Assembly (NCBI GenBank): GCA_005884665.1
Contig: VBAT01000021.1
Location: 1 to 50,373 of the forward strand
Origin: Bacteroidota bacterium
GTDB taxonomy: Bacteria; Bacteroidota; Bacteroidia; Chitinophagales; Chitinophagaceae
Direction of reading: 5' to 3'
DNA: 50,373 nucleotides
Shown here: in pieces, positions 1 to 7,238 of the stretch
How positions within the stretch are numbered: position 1 is the first letter of the stretch
How the letters are laid out: each line of letters opens with the position of its first letter
The notes under the pieces: model-generated
Databases searched by the model: none
Told to the model about the DNA's origin: nothing
The model's input: only the letters and a program-made list of their open reading frames with translations
Program-made: the position numbers and the translations under genes

Positions 1-218
1 CAAAACGCAATCGTGTAATGATTGACCAACCCAAGCAGCGCAACCCAATTGCCACCCTGCATGGATGTATCCAGACCCAACACACCGCCGGCAATATAAT
101 ATAGCATCTTATCGGCAAACTTGCCGGTCCTGATCCATTGACTGATATAAGCTGCCGTAAGATCGGCCGTCCCGGCAAATAACCAGGTAAGAATGACTGC
201 TTTCCAGAACCGGTTCAT
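1..218 (-). CDS. Conserved membrane protein, partial (3' end outside window)
   Basis: An open frame runs leftward off the window from an ATG at 218-216 and reads MNRFWKAVILTWLFAGTADL and onward. The visible 72 residues hold a hydrophobic N-terminal helix followed by a second helix ending near the window edge (NWVALLGLVNHYTIAF), so this is an integral inner-membrane protein. The Gly-Thr-Ala-Asp-rich first helix and the 'GKFADKMLYYIAGGVLG' stretch resemble small uncharacterised membrane proteins of Bacteroidota. I recognise no function. It is divergent from the gene at 430, separated by about 210 bp of repeat-containing DNA. Confidence 0.7.
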   Translation of the reverse strand, partial: MNRFWKAVILTWLFAGTADLTAAYISQWIRTGKFADKMLYYIAGGVLGLDTSMQGGNWVALLGLVNHYTIAF

Positions 219-267
219 GTTTCCAGATTTTATAATGAAATAAATCGAACTCGACTCCTGCTCTGCG

Positions 268-308
268 CCGCCTGTCGACAGGCGGGTTCTCCGCTCTTCG
301 CTCTGTAT
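268..308. repeat. Dispersed palindromic intergenic element
   Basis: Positions 268-285 are a perfect 18-bp palindrome, CCGCCTGTCGACAGGCGG. It is followed at 291-308 by CCGCTCTTCGCTCTGTAT. The second motif recurs after nosZ (7182-7199, CCGCTCTTCGCCCTGTTT) and after the VOC gene (12092-12108), so this is a copy of a dispersed intergenic family. It lies between two divergent genes and could disturb or provide regulatory structure; no function is shown. Confidence 0.6.
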
Positions 309-429
309 CCCCCTCTGCCTTCCAACCATCCACTCATATCCTAATACGACCAGGCTCATAATTATTCCAGGCAAAATATCTCGCGATACCGCTAATTTCA
401 CAGTCAAAAGGCGTTCAAAAAAATTCAAA

Positions 430-1743
430 ATGGAGATCAGCGTCCGAACGGAGCGTGATTGGGTAAAAATCTGCATGGCTGAACTTTGCCGCAAAGCAGG
501 TTTTGCTGATTGCCACAACCTGGTACAACGCGATCTTGAATTTGTATCCGAAAGCATCGAGGCAAAAACCGGCGTGCTGATCAGCCTTTCTACCATCAAG
601 CGATTACTGAATGGCCAGTTTTCCCGTCAACCTCAGGTAGCCACACTAAATGCCATTTCGGTTTTTTTAGGTTACCAGAACTGGCAGGATTTTAAACAGG
701 ATAAGAGCCGGGAAACAGCGGCGACCATTTCATACGACAAGCCGATTGAACAAAAAACAGCTTTAATCCATCCAAACAACCATAAATTTTCTTTTAGCCG
801 ATATATATTGATCGGTGGTTTGCTGGTAGTTTCCGTCATTGGCTTACTCGCTTTCCTGAAATCCGGTAAAACTAAAGCAGGCAATTTCGACAAAGCACAG
901 TTTTCGGTTCACCGTACTACGACCAGCGATCTCCCGAATACAGTTGTATTTGATTATAATATTGACGATGTGATCGCCGACAGTTTTTTTATCCAGCAAT
1001 CCTGGGATAAAGATCGCCGTGTTCGCATCGATAAAAAAAGCCACACACTCACAGATATTTATTATGAGCCCGGCTATCATGTAGCTAAGCTGATAGCCAA
1101 TGACCAGGTGATCAAAACCATGGACGTAAGCATTCCCACTGACCGATGGTTTTTTTATGCCAGGGAAAGAAAACCGGCCAGCCTGCCCGTATATATTACT
1201 ACCACCGGAATTAAAAACGGAACTCTAACGACCAATAAAGACGACGTGCTAAACAGCGGCATTGACATTGGCAAAGAACAACTATTTCTGCAGGTCTACT
1301 TTCCTACAAAGATTGAGTACAGCAGTGACAACTATATCTTGCATTGCCGTGCCCGGATCAATGAGGTAAAAAATAACTCCTGCCCTTTCCTTATGTGCGA
1401 AGTTTTTTGCCAGCGGAACTTTATGTTTTTTAAAAGCACTCCAAAAGGTTGCTCCAGTGAAGCAAAGGCCCAGTTTGGCGAAACGATCTTAAACGGCAAA
1501 ACAAATGATCTCTCGAACCTCGGAATGGATGTAAAGGAATGGCAGGATGTGGAAATCATTGTCAAAGACAAAAAGGTAACCATTCGCATAAACAATACGG
1601 AAGTTCTTACTACTCAATACCAGCAATCCTCCGGTATGATCACCGGTCTAGGGTTTATATCGAATGGTTTGCCCGAGGTAGATTCGGTAAGTCTAAAAAC
1701 TCTGGACGGAAAAGACATCTATCTAAATGATTTTCAAAAATAG
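430..1743 (+). CDS. Membrane-anchored HTH protein with extracytoplasmic LamG/3-keto-disaccharide-hydrolase-like domain
   Basis: The 437-residue product has three parts. Residues 1-90 look like a compact helical DNA-binding domain, with 'SLSTIKRLLNG' as a probable recognition helix followed by 'TLNAISVFLGYQNWQDF'. One transmembrane helix follows at about 125-145 (RYILIGGLLVVSVIGLLAFL). The remaining 290 residues would lie in the periplasm and end in a beta-rich region (LFLQVYFP...WQDVEIIVKDKKVTIRINNTEV) resembling concanavalin-like DUF1080 sugar-binding folds. The arrangement suggests a one-component transmembrane sensor-regulator, but no ligand or target is evident. The ATG start at 430 is the only good one. 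The gene is convergent with ric. Confidence 0.7.
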   Translation: MEISVRTERDWVKICMAELCRKAGFADCHNLVQRDLEFVSESIEAKTGVLISLSTIKRLLNGQFSRQPQVATLNAISVFLGYQNWQDFKQDKSRETAATISYDKPIEQKTALIHPNNHKFSFSRYILIGGLLVVSVIGLLAFLKSGKTKAGNFDKAQFSVHRTTTSDLPNTVVFDYNIDDVIADSFFIQQSWDKDRRVRIDKKSHTLTDIYYEPGYHVAKLIANDQVIKTMDVSIPTDRWFFYARERKPASLPVYITTTGIKNGTLTTNKDDVLNSGIDIGKEQLFLQVYFPTKIEYSSDNYILHCRARINEVKNNSCPFLMCEVFCQRNFMFFKSTPKGCSSEAKAQFGETILNGKTNDLSNLGMDVKEWQDVEIIVKDKKVTIRINNTEVLTTQYQQSSGMITGLGFISNGLPEVDSVSLKTLDGKDIYLNDFQK

Positions 1744-1767
1744 TCCGGTGTATCTCGAATCGTGCTC

Positions 1768-2484
1768 TTATTTTATAAATGTGAATGCCATGGGAAAGAG
1801 AACATTATTCTCCAAATGCACATGACGATGAAGGTCTTCTTCAAAAGCTTGCAATTCGCCGAGACTTAACCTGAAAGTTGTACAGGCCCCGTACGGTTCT
1901 TTATAGTTATGTGTAAGCTCGTGAATGCATTGCATGATCTCACCAGCTGTATCATGATCTGATTCCATGACATTCACAGCCCTGCTAATAATCGCTGCTT
2001 CGTTGGCTACACGATTGCGATTCCCGAATGCAAGTTCCGCCCTCTTAATGGCCGGAAACAAAACGAGTTCCTCTTTTTGCATGTGCAGGTTCATATCCTT
2101 TTGTAATTGGTCAAACATAGAAAATACCGCTACCATTTCGGGAAACCGGTCGCCATGTTTTGTTGCCACTCTTTCAAGATGACTATAGATGAGCGGCATT
2201 GCCTGCTTTACATAAGCATGGTGGCGAGTAACGACATAATCGATCAGTTGCCCTGCAGTCATGTTTGCGAATGGGGTTACACAGCAACTGTCCGGTTTAT
2301 CGGCTGATTGAAGTTCTAAGGTGATTTCTGCAGCCGAAAGCCCCTTTTCTACACAGGCTTCCTCCAGTGTCCTTTTTCCTTTACAGCAAAAATCAAGTTG
2401 ATATTTTTCGAGTACAGCGGCGGTACGGTGATCATTTGACACGATACCGGCAAGCGTTTGTTGTGCGAGGTTTGTCATTTTCAT
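1768..2484 (-). CDS. ric: Iron-sulfur cluster repair di-iron protein (RIC / ScdA / YtfE family)
   Basis: The product (238 aa) starts with a DUF542/ScdA N-terminal domain carrying the diagnostic 'LDFCCKGKRTLEEAC' motif (Cys-Cys at 33-34). A hemerythrin-like four-helix domain follows, with the expected di-iron ligands in 'RHHAYVKQAM', 'HMQKEELVLFPAI', 'ESDHDTAGEIM' and 'HRHVHLENNVLFPM'. RIC proteins repair Fe-S centres damaged by nitric oxide or peroxide in the cytoplasm. I take the ATG at 2484; a longer frame would need a TTG at 2493. It is the last gene of a minus-strand operon with the haem-copper-oxidase-like protein and the Crp/Fnr regulator, and sits beside the nos genes, which fits a nitrosative-stress role. 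Confidence 0.9.
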   Translation of the reverse strand: MKMTNLAQQTLAGIVSNDHRTAAVLEKYQLDFCCKGKRTLEEACVEKGLSAAEITLELQSADKPDSCCVTPFANMTAGQLIDYVVTRHHAYVKQAMPLIYSHLERVATKHGDRFPEMVAVFSMFDQLQKDMNLHMQKEELVLFPAIKRAELAFGNRNRVANEAAIISRAVNVMESDHDTAGEIMQCIHELTHNYKEPYGACTTFRLSLGELQAFEEDLHRHVHLENNVLFPMAFTFIK

Positions 2485-2499
2485 TTTTTTCAAAGCTCG

Positions 2500-3747
2500 C
2501 TATTCATTTTCCCCGGCTTTATGAGCTGAGTCATATCGGCTGAATTGTTGACCCACGTTAATTATCATCATCCCGGATAACAGCACCGTGGCCGCTATCA
2601 ACAGCAATTGATTTATAGAACGTATGGGTGTATATTCCAAATCGGCAATTCCCTGTATCATCAGCAACGCTTCATTAAAAATAATGCCAGCCGTGAATAC
2701 AGTCACCCCGGTCCTGGTTGTTTTATTCAACACAATGAATTTGCGGGCGAAGGCATATGCAATAATAAACAAGGTTATTACCCCAAGTAGTACAAGATGG
2801 AGGTATCCAATGATTATCGGCCGGAACCCAAATGCAAGCTGGCTTAGCGAAGGGATTACTGAACCGGCCTGGAGCAGTAATTTGATGGTGAAGGCTGCCG
2901 CCGACAAGATCAAAAGCGATCGCGAAAATGGCGCGAAGTTCTCCTTTATTAATGGTAGCGCTTTTCTTATTAATAAAACGGCGAGAATCCAACCTGCTAA
3001 TTGTATGAATACGGCGATCACGACCAGCAAATAGATCACCCGGGGGACCGGCAACCACAACGCAGATAAAAAATAAGCAGGTATGCATGCCGTCACAAAA
3101 AGTAAATAGATAATCTTCTGTTTTGTTTCGGTTATTCCAAATCGATTCAATTGATGTGACAGCAGACCCATGCAGGAAAAAAAGAACCACCCGTTATATT
3201 GAAAATGAAGAAAAAAATAAACAGATGCCAGGTACCTGTTGGGTTGTATATTTTTTGTTGCCATCATATAGGCAAGAGAAAATGCTCCCAGCGACGAAAT
3301 GGCGTTAAACAGTACGGCGGCCTTAAACCACCTATTAGCTGTGCTTTTTTGTTTTAATTTATCCAGGTCTCTCCAGTATTGGATCGCGAACCAGTATGAA
3401 ACGAAAATGGATAGTGTCGAAAAAATAATTGATAACAATGCATAACCGGTGAAGGGAAATGTAAACAACATCCCATAAGCGGTCAGTAAATTAGCATACA
3501 ACAAGGGCCGGTATTTTGCAAAAGCAATTTTATTCCCTTTTTCAAAGAGATAGTAAACCAATAAGCTCATTATTGCCTGTGTGATCCATCCCGCAAATGC
3601 AAAATGAGAGTGTGCATGCAACAGGTTTCGCTGATCTACAAAAGGCAGAGAATAAGCGATCTTATACCGCATGATCAAACCTAGCGTTGCAACGAGCAAT
3701 AAATTAAAAAGGGAAACCCGGAGCCATTTTCTCAGATCTGGATGCAT
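2500..3747 (-). CDS. Haem-copper oxidase subunit I-like polytopic membrane protein
   Basis: This 415-residue protein has about twelve hydrophobic helices. Histidines lie inside helices in 'LLHAHSHFAFAGW' (about residues 43-55), 'VYFFLHFQYNGWFFF' and 'IIGYLHLVLLGVITLF', a layout like the haem and copper ligands of cytochrome oxidase or NO reductase catalytic subunits. It is shorter and more divergent than classical CcoN or NorB, and the usual CuB/tyrosine motifs are not obvious. Catalysis is therefore uncertain; haem binding is inferred. The start is taken as ATG at 3747, because the longer frame begins with TTG at 3780. It lies between the fnr-like gene (28 bp from the longer frame) and ric, so it is probably co-regulated with them in response to NO or low oxygen. 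Confidence 0.6.
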   Translation of the reverse strand: MHPDLRKWLRVSLFNLLLVATLGLIMRYKIAYSLPFVDQRNLLHAHSHFAFAGWITQAIMSLLVYYLFEKGNKIAFAKYRPLLYANLLTAYGMLFTFPFTGYALLSIIFSTLSIFVSYWFAIQYWRDLDKLKQKSTANRWFKAAVLFNAISSLGAFSLAYMMATKNIQPNRYLASVYFFLHFQYNGWFFFSCMGLLSHQLNRFGITETKQKIIYLLFVTACIPAYFLSALWLPVPRVIYLLVVIAVFIQLAGWILAVLLIRKALPLIKENFAPFSRSLLILSAAAFTIKLLLQAGSVIPSLSQLAFGFRPIIIGYLHLVLLGVITLFIIAYAFARKFIVLNKTTRTGVTVFTAGIIFNEALLMIQGIADLEYTPIRSINQLLLIAATVLLSGMMIINVGQQFSRYDSAHKAGENE

Positions 3748-3808
3748 TGGCCTGTTTGCGACAAAATAACTACGAGGCAAAAGCTCATTTTATGACCCGG
3801 ATCATAAA

Positions 3809-4405
3809 TTAACAATAAACCTTCCCTTTCTCAATGACCAATGACCCTTTATGCTGAAGATTTTTAATGGTCCGGATAACAGTTTCTACCCGCAGGCCTG
3901 TCATATCCGCAATCTGCTGGCGGGTAAGCTGAACGCGGTTACAATCGTGGCAAATATTTTTTTTCGATTCTTTGAAATAGGAAAACAAAGTTGAGATGCG
4001 GTGTTCGGGGTTGTTGCAGGCAAGCTCTTTCAATAATAAGAACTTAAACCGCATACGCTGAGCCATTGACCGGCTGAAAGCAAAATGAAGTTCGGGCTCT
4101 TCTTTCAGCAATTGATGGAATGTATTCTTTTGGAGCCGCAGGACAATAGATTCCTTATTGGCAATGGCAGACGAAGCATATACGTCATCATCAAAGAGAG
4201 GTAATTCTCCAAAGCTTTCTCCGGGATCGATCATGTTCTGAATAAACTCCCTGCCGTCGTCAGTAATGCTGACCCACCGTACAGATCCACCAACCAGCTG
4301 ATAATAAAAGTGCCCTTCTGAGCCTTCACGGAATATCATTTCTTCCGGAGCTAATTTTCTGTAAGTGGCTCCCCAGGCGAGTAATGTTTCTACAGGAATA
4401 ATCAT
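3809..4405 (-). CDS. Crp/Fnr family transcriptional regulator
   Basis: The 198-residue protein has an N-terminal cyclic-nucleotide-binding-type beta roll (about 20-110, with 'GSEGHFYYQLVGGSVRWVSI' and 'IDPGESFGELPLFDD'). It continues into a dimerisation helix and a C-terminal winged HTH ('LTRQQIADMTGLRVETVIRTIKNLQ'). The four-cysteine N-terminal FNR cluster motif is absent; only 'ICHDC' near residue 143 could bind a metal, so it may be a haem/NO (DNR-type) or redox sensor. The ATG at 4405 is preferred over a TTG at 4414. It is divergent from the nos operon and is the obvious candidate regulator of both operons. A perfect -7 element and an FNR-like box lie upstream. Confidence 0.9.
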   Translation of the reverse strand: MIIPVETLLAWGATYRKLAPEEMIFREGSEGHFYYQLVGGSVRWVSITDDGREFIQNMIDPGESFGELPLFDDDVYASSAIANKESIVLRLQKNTFHQLLKEEPELHFAFSRSMAQRMRFKFLLLKELACNNPEHRISTLFSYFKESKKNICHDCNRVQLTRQQIADMTGLRVETVIRTIKNLQHKGSLVIEKGKVYC

Positions 4406-4453
4406 ATCAAACAAATCAGGTTCTAATCCTCAAAACTATTCCGTTCATGGGTG

Positions 4454-4496
4454 CAAAGGTATGACTAACAACAAGCACATAGCTGACGAAAATCAT
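4454..4496 (-). promoter_or_regulatory. Predicted promoter of the Crp/Fnr operon with FNR-type box
   Basis: On the minus strand 4461-4454 reads TACCTTTG, a perfect match to the Bacteroidota -7 consensus TAnnTTTG. No good -33 TTTG is present at the usual 19-bp spacing. Instead 4483-4496 reads CTGACGAAAATCAT, which fits the FNR/DNR pattern TTGAT-N4-ATCAA at TGA and ATCA. Its centre is about 41 bp upstream of the start expected from the -7 element, the class II activator position. This suggests that the regulator activates its own operon. Confidence 0.5.
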
Positions 4497-4576
4497 ATTC
4501 ATTTGCTCACTCCAGGGCCTTGTTTGCCTGATTATCATCGCCTTTTCGAGAAACGAAAAAGGAAATGCGCCCCGAT

Positions 4577-4622
4577 TTATGATTGAACGCATAAAATTCA
4601 TTTAGCGACAGGTGTAATCTTG
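4577..4622 (+). promoter_or_regulatory. Predicted nos operon promoter with upstream inverted repeat
   Basis: TAATCTTG at 4615-4622 matches TAnnTTTG in seven of eight bases and lies 24 bp before the cytochrome start codon. The inverted repeat TTATG-N8-CATAA at 4577-4594 is centred at 4585.5, about 41 bp upstream of the expected transcription start. No -33 TTTG is seen at normal spacing, consistent with an activator-dependent promoter. Which protein binds the repeat is unknown. Confidence 0.4.
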
Positions 4623-4646
4623 CGTTCTAACTTAAAAACTTTTATT

Positions 4647-5120
4647 ATGAAGAAATTACTTGTCTTATGCATAATCGCCCTGGGTATCGCAGCCTGTGGC
4701 GGAGGTGATAAGGATGATAAGAAAGAAACGACTACCCCCACATCTTCTACGGAAGAAAACGAGAACCCTTCTTATGACCCCAAGCGGGGCGCGGGAAAAT
4801 TCACAAAGGTTGATGTAAGCCCGACCCTGGAAGTTGCTAAAGCCGATGCAGGCGAAAAAGTGTATTCAGTTAAATGCGGCGCCTGTCACAAGCTGACGCA
4901 GGAAAAATTAGTCGGACCCGGTTGGAAAAATATCACCGGCCGCCACACTGCTGAATGGATCATGAATTTCGCTACGAACCCGGATGAAATGCTCAATAAA
5001 GACCCGAAAGCACAGGCTATGCTTGAAATATGTCTTGTGCGTATGCCCAACCAAAATTTGTCTGATGACGATGCCCGTAATGTTTATGAATTCATGCGTA
5101 AAAATGACGGGGTTAAATAA
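4647..5120 (+). CDS. Class I c-type cytochrome lipoprotein of the nos operon
   Basis: The 157-residue product begins with a lipoprotein signal (MKKLLVLCIIALGIAAC, lipidated Cys17), then an acidic Lys/Thr/Glu linker, then a single c-type haem domain with CGACH at 77-81 and a distal Met ligand in 'LVRMPNQNLSDDD'. Such monohaem cytochromes head clade II nos operons and probably pass electrons to the CuA site of NosZ at the outer face of the inner membrane. The ATG at 4647 is chosen: an in-frame TTG at 4620 lies inside the predicted -7 promoter element and ahead of the signal peptide. nosZ follows after 27 bp. Confidence 0.9.
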   Translation: MKKLLVLCIIALGIAACGGGDKDDKKETTTPTSSTEENENPSYDPKRGAGKFTKVDVSPTLEVAKADAGEKVYSVKCGACHKLTQEKLVGPGWKNITGRHTAEWIMNFATNPDEMLNKDPKAQAMLEICLVRMPNQNLSDDDARNVYEFMRKNDGVK

Positions 5121-5147
5121 TGCAAGCCTCAATTTAAAAACACATTT

Positions 5148-7142
5148 ATGAAAAATATAGTGTCCCTGGTGGTAACAGCTGGAATTCTCAGCTTGTTATT
5201 GACCGTTTATTCATGCAAACCAAATAACGCCGCGAGTGCAGTAAGTGGAGACGCTGCTTCAAAAACATATGTGCCGCCAGGAAAGTATGATCAGTTTTAC
5301 AATTTTGTATCGGGTGGTTTTAGCGGACAGTTAAGCGTGTACGGTTTGCCATCGGGACGCCTGTTGCGCGTGATCCCCGTATACTCGGTAGATCCCGAAA
5401 AAGGATATGGCTACAGTGAAGAAACCAAGGCTATGCTGAATACCTCGCATGGTTTTGTACCCTGGGATGATCTGCATCATACCGAACTTTCTCAAACCAA
5501 CGGAGAAATTGACGGCAGGTGGATCTTTGGCAATGGAAACAATACACCAAGAATTGCCAGGATAGATCTTACAACCTTCAGAACCGCAGAAATACTTGAA
5601 ATACCGAATAGCGCCGGGAATCATTCCTCTCCGTTTATCACGGAGAATACAGAATATGTCATAGCAGGCACACGGTTCAGCGTACCACCGGACAATGTAA
5701 ATGGTGATGTACCCATAAATACTTATAAGCAGAACTTTAAAGGATATATTAGTTTCATCAGGGTTGATAAGGCGACAGGCGCAATGGACATTGCTTTTCA
5801 ATTACAAGCCCCTGCTGTCAACTTCGACCTCAGCCACGCAGGAAAAGGGAAATCGCATGGTTGGTTTTTCTTCTCCTGTTATAATTCAGAACAGGCAAAC
5901 ACACTACTTGAACAAAATGCTTCGCAGAAAGACAAGGATTTCATTATGGCGGTTAACTGGAAAAAAGCGGAAGAATATTTGAATGCTGGCAAAGGAAAAA
6001 AAGTACCCGTCAGGTATGCGCATAATGTGTACAATGACAAAACGCATACCGCAACCTCTGAAATAAGAACGGAAGTAATCGTTTTGGATGTAAAGGAATT
6101 AAAGGATATCTGTTACATGATACCCTGTCCAAAGTCTCCGCATGGTTGTGATGTTGATCCGACCGGTGAATACATCGTGGGCAGTGGAAAGCTGGCCGCA
6201 TTGATCCCGGTATTTAGTTTTGACAAAATACAAAAAGCAATTGCTGCAAAAGATTTTGTTGGCGAATATGATGGGCTGCCAGTGATAAAATATGAATCGG
6301 CTCTTTATGGCGAAGTACAAAAGCCTGGCCTGGGCCCTTTACATACGGAATTTGATGCAAACGGAAATGCTTACACTTCTTTCTTTGTGTCAAGCGAAGT
6401 AGTAAAATGGAATATTAAAGATCTTAAGGTCCTGGACCGTGTTCCCACTTATTATTCCGTGGGTCATTTATGTGTGCCTGGTGGCGATACACGGAAGCCT
6501 TTCGGCAAATATATGATCGCTTATAACAAGATTACCAAAGATCGTTATCTCCCAACCGGTCCTGAGCTGGCACAAAGCGCCCAATTGTATGATATCACTG
6601 GTGATAAAATGCAGTTGATCCTTGATTTCCCGACGATCGGGGAACCCCATTATGCACAAGCGATGCCTGCTGATCTTATCAGCAAGAAATCAGTCAAGTT
6701 CTTTAATATTGATGAAAACGCAAATCCCTTTGTGGCAAAAGGCGAGGGTCAGGCCAAAGTAGTACGTGAAGGAAATAAAGTACATGTGTATATGACCGCG
6801 ATCCGTTCACATTTCGTCCCCGATAATATTGAAGGAGTGAGAATGGGTGACGAAGTGTACTTCCATGTTACCAACCAGGAGCAGGATTGGGATGTTCCCC
6901 ATGGATTTGCTGTCAAGGGAGCTAACAATGCTGAATTATTGATCATGCCGGGGGAAACGGTTACGTTAAAATGGATGCCTGACAGGACCGGAATATTTCC
7001 TATTTATTGTACCGACTTCTGCAGCGCATTGCACCAGGAAATGAGCGGATATGTGCGGGTGTCACCTGCCGGGAGTAATGTACCATTGACTTACAGTACC
7101 GGTAAAAACCAGCCGCCAGCTGATAGCACCGGAACGAAATAA
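5148..7142 (+). CDS. nosZ: Nitrous-oxide reductase, clade II (Sec-exported)
   Basis: NosZ reduces N2O to N2 in the periplasm. The 664-residue protein has a Sec-type, probably lipoprotein, signal (to Cys23) and no twin-arginine motif, the mark of clade II enzymes. The N-terminal seven-bladed propeller holds the CuZ-ligand histidine segments: 'DDLHHTE', 'DLSHAGKGKSHGW', 'KSPHGCDVDPTG', 'GPLHTEFD', 'SVGHLCVPGG' and 'GEPHYAQAM'. The C-terminal cupredoxin domain carries the CuA motif 'YCTDFCSALHQEMSGY' (CxxxCxxxHxxM) near residues 623-637. The length is normal. It follows the cytochrome gene directly, and a large hairpin overlaps its stop codon. Confidence 0.97.
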   Translation: MKNIVSLVVTAGILSLLLTVYSCKPNNAASAVSGDAASKTYVPPGKYDQFYNFVSGGFSGQLSVYGLPSGRLLRVIPVYSVDPEKGYGYSEETKAMLNTSHGFVPWDDLHHTELSQTNGEIDGRWIFGNGNNTPRIARIDLTTFRTAEILEIPNSAGNHSSPFITENTEYVIAGTRFSVPPDNVNGDVPINTYKQNFKGYISFIRVDKATGAMDIAFQLQAPAVNFDLSHAGKGKSHGWFFFSCYNSEQANTLLEQNASQKDKDFIMAVNWKKAEEYLNAGKGKKVPVRYAHNVYNDKTHTATSEIRTEVIVLDVKELKDICYMIPCPKSPHGCDVDPTGEYIVGSGKLAALIPVFSFDKIQKAIAAKDFVGEYDGLPVIKYESALYGEVQKPGLGPLHTEFDANGNAYTSFFVSSEVVKWNIKDLKVLDRVPTYYSVGHLCVPGGDTRKPFGKYMIAYNKITKDRYLPTGPELAQSAQLYDITGDKMQLILDFPTIGEPHYAQAMPADLISKKSVKFFNIDENANPFVAKGEGQAKVVREGNKVHVYMTAIRSHFVPDNIEGVRMGDEVYFHVTNQEQDWDVPHGFAVKGANNAELLIMPGETVTLKWMPDRTGIFPIYCTDFCSALHQEMSGYVRVSPAGSNVPLTYSTGKNQPPADSTGTK

Positions 7143-7212
7143 GAGTAAGTGCGGAGAGCGATGCTCCCTATGTTTTTCCCTCCGCTCTTCGCCCTGTTTC
7201 TCGCTCTTATTT
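7137..7212 (+). repeat. Nested hairpin element between nosZ and the nosL fusion gene
   Basis: A 9-bp perfect outer stem (AAATAAGAG 7137-7145 with CTCTTATTT 7204-7212) encloses a 10-bp inner stem (GCGGAGAGCG 7151-7160 with CGCTCTTCGC 7183-7192, one G-U pair). The outer stem includes the nosZ stop codon. No U-run follows, so it is more likely an mRNA stabiliser or partial attenuator than a simple terminator. The inner right arm belongs to the CCGCTCTTCGCTCTGT dispersed family. Confidence 0.6.
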
Positions 7213-7238
7213 GCGCGAGTTTCATAAAATGAAAAATC

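Noticed and set aside
4620-4646. TTG start for the nos cytochrome
   Set aside because: It lies in the predicted -7 element and ahead of a clean lipoprotein signal starting at 4647.
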